Translations under genes and position numbers: made by a program
From: Acidiphilium sp. C61
GTDB taxonomy: Bacteria > Pseudomonadota > Alphaproteobacteria > Acetobacterales > Acetobacteraceae
Length of the DNA: 64,000 bases
Direction of reading: 5' to 3'
Assembly: GCF_902712915.1 (NCBI RefSeq)
Contig: NZ_CACTIA010000005.1
Coordinates: 1,364,001 to 1,428,000, forward strand
Notes under the pieces: generated by a model
Told to the model about the DNA's origin: nothing
What the model saw: the letters and a program-made list of their open reading frames with translations, nothing else
Databases searched by the model: none
Shown here: positions 63,058 through 64,000 of the stretch, piece by piece
Numbering within the stretch: position 1 is the first letter of the stretch
Layout: each line of letters begins with the position of its first letter

Positions 63058-64000
63058 ATGACCGCAGCCTCGCCCGCCCTCGCCAAGACCCGTGTCACCG
63101 CCCTGCCGGGCGATGGGATCGGCCCCGAAGTCTTCGACGCGACGCGCCGCATCTTCGAGGCCGCCAATGCGCCGGTCGAATGGGAAATCGCCGAAGCCGG
63201 CGCCGAAGTGTTCCGGAAGGGCATCGCTTCCGGCGCGCCGCGCGAAACCCTCGACTCCATCGCCCGCAACGGGATCGCGCTGAAGGGGCCGCTGGAAACC
63301 CCGGTCGGCTATGGCAACAAATCGGCCAACGTCACCCTGCGCAAGCATTTCGAGCTTTACGCCAATATCCGCCCGGTCCGCGAACTGCCTGGCGTGAAGA
63401 CGCCCTTCACCGGGCGCGGGATCGACATGGTCATCGTTCGCGAGAATGTCGAAGACGTCTATGCCGGCATCGAGCACATGCAGACGCCGGATGTCGCCCA
63501 GTGCCTCAAGCTGATGACCCGGCCGGGCTGCGAGCGCATCATCCGCGCCGCCTTCGGTCTTGCCCAGGCGGAAGATCGCCGGAAGCTGACCTGTGCGAGC
63601 AAGGCGAACATCATGAAGCTCACCGAGGGCATGATGAAGCGCGTGTTCGAGGCGGTCGGGCCCGACTATCCGGACATCGCGCAGGACCACATCATCATCG
63701 ACAACTGCGCCCACCAGCTCGTCATTGCCCCCGAGCAGTTCGACGTGATCGTGACCTCCAACATGAACGGGGACATCATTTCCGATCTCGCCGCCGGGCT
63801 GGTCGGCGGTCTCGGCATCGCGCCGTCCTCCAATCTGGGCGATCACGCGGCGATCTTCGAGGCGGTGCACGGCTCGGCGCCGACCATCGCCGGCAAGGGC
63901 CTCGCCAACCCGACCGCGCTGCTCTCCGCCGCGATCATGATGCTCCGCCATATCGGCGCCTTCGAGACGGCGGAAACGATCGAGCAGGCGCTGTTCATCA
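63058..64000 (+). CDS. icd: isocitrate dehydrogenase (Thermus-type), 3' end beyond window
   Basis: Oxidatively decarboxylates isocitrate to 2-oxoglutarate; the first 314 codons are in the window. Sequence parts match the longer Thermus/alphaproteobacterial type: [57 protein letters not shown] and [17 protein letters not shown]. The substrate loop has S/N residues of KSANVTLRK. The cofactor-specificity region reads [11 protein letters not shown], neither the Lys-Tyr of NADP enzymes nor the Asp-Ile of NAD enzymes. The ATG follows a GGGG(GACC) region at 63046-63053. Confidence 0.93.
   Translation, partial: MTAASPALAKTRVTALPGDGIGPEVFDATRRIFEAANAPVEWEIAEAGAEVFRKGIASGAPRETLDSIARNGIALKGPLETPVGYGNKSANVTLRKHFELYANIRPVRELPGVKTPFTGRGIDMVIVRENVEDVYAGIEHMQTPDVAQCLKLMTRPGCERIIRAAFGLAQAEDRRKLTCASKANIMKLTEGMMKRVFEAVGPDYPDIAQDHIIIDNCAHQLVIAPEQFDVIVTSNMNGDIISDLAAGLVGGLGIAPSSNLGDHAAIFEAVHGSAPTIAGKGLANPTALLSAAIMMLRHIGAFETAETIEQALFI

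Overview
The window is GC-rich, densely packed bacterial DNA. Gene content and order point to an alphaproteobacterium, most likely Acetobacteraceae close to Acidiphilium. The supporting signs are dusB-ntrB-ntrC-ntrY-ntrX, yebC-ruvCAB-ybgC-tolQRAB, a MoxR/DUF58/DUF4159 operon next to DUF1285-Nudix-cca, a LexA with a GAAC-N7-TAAC upstream box, and an mmgR-type small RNA. The genus is an inference from gene content only. No prophage, insertion sequence, integrase or CRISPR array is visible.

Layout. 1-2.7 kb: 5' part of dnaX, the 4.5S SRP RNA, nudC and wrbA. 2.8-13.2 kb: a Tat-exported acid phosphatase, a 22-bp tandem repeat, a four-gene MoxR ATPase/DUF58/DUF4159/membrane-protein operon, and divergent DUF1285-Nudix-cca. 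13.2-22 kb: rlmE-ppx, tRNA-Gln(CTG), an orphan E1/transketolase-like enzyme, a large c-di-GMP protein and a small membrane protein. 22-27 kb: a GFA-family protein, XRE-Smr-lutC-lutB, the small RNA and a lytic transglycosylase. 27-34 kb: tolB-A-R-Q, ybgC, ruvB-A-C and yebC, all on the minus strand. 34-40.5 kb: two glycosyltransferases, an MFS pump and gyrB. 40.5-45.3 kb: RNase P RNA, an AmpD-like amidase, a DjlA-like co-chaperone, lexA, an Old Yellow Enzyme and a pyridoxal-kinase-like protein. 45.4-53.3 kb: a CBS protein, a lipoprotein, amtB, an RbsD/FucU protein and a GntR-tcuABC tricarballylate/citrate module. 53.3-64 kb: ntrX, ntrY, ntrC, ntrB, dusB, ispF, a DHA2 MFS pump and the 5' part of icd.

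How parts work together. The NtrBC and NtrYX systems sit about 7 kb from an amtB gene with a textbook sigma-54 (-24/-12) promoter, so nitrogen control and one likely target lie in one window. AmtB has Glu in place of the first His of its pore twin-His pair. The GntR regulator borders a perfect 12-bp palindrome in front of tcuA, so tcuABC is probably its target. TolQRAB form the envelope-constriction machine, but pal is not next to tolB.

The most unusual non-coding structure is a family of at least eight dispersed palindromic elements. A full copy is about 107 bp: two hairpins joined by an AT-rich spacer. All lie between genes. Three provide or overlap the stop codon of the neighbouring gene, two flank a small membrane-protein gene in inverted orientation, and two are reduced to a single hybrid hairpin. 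I did not find a clearly new defence or mobile system.
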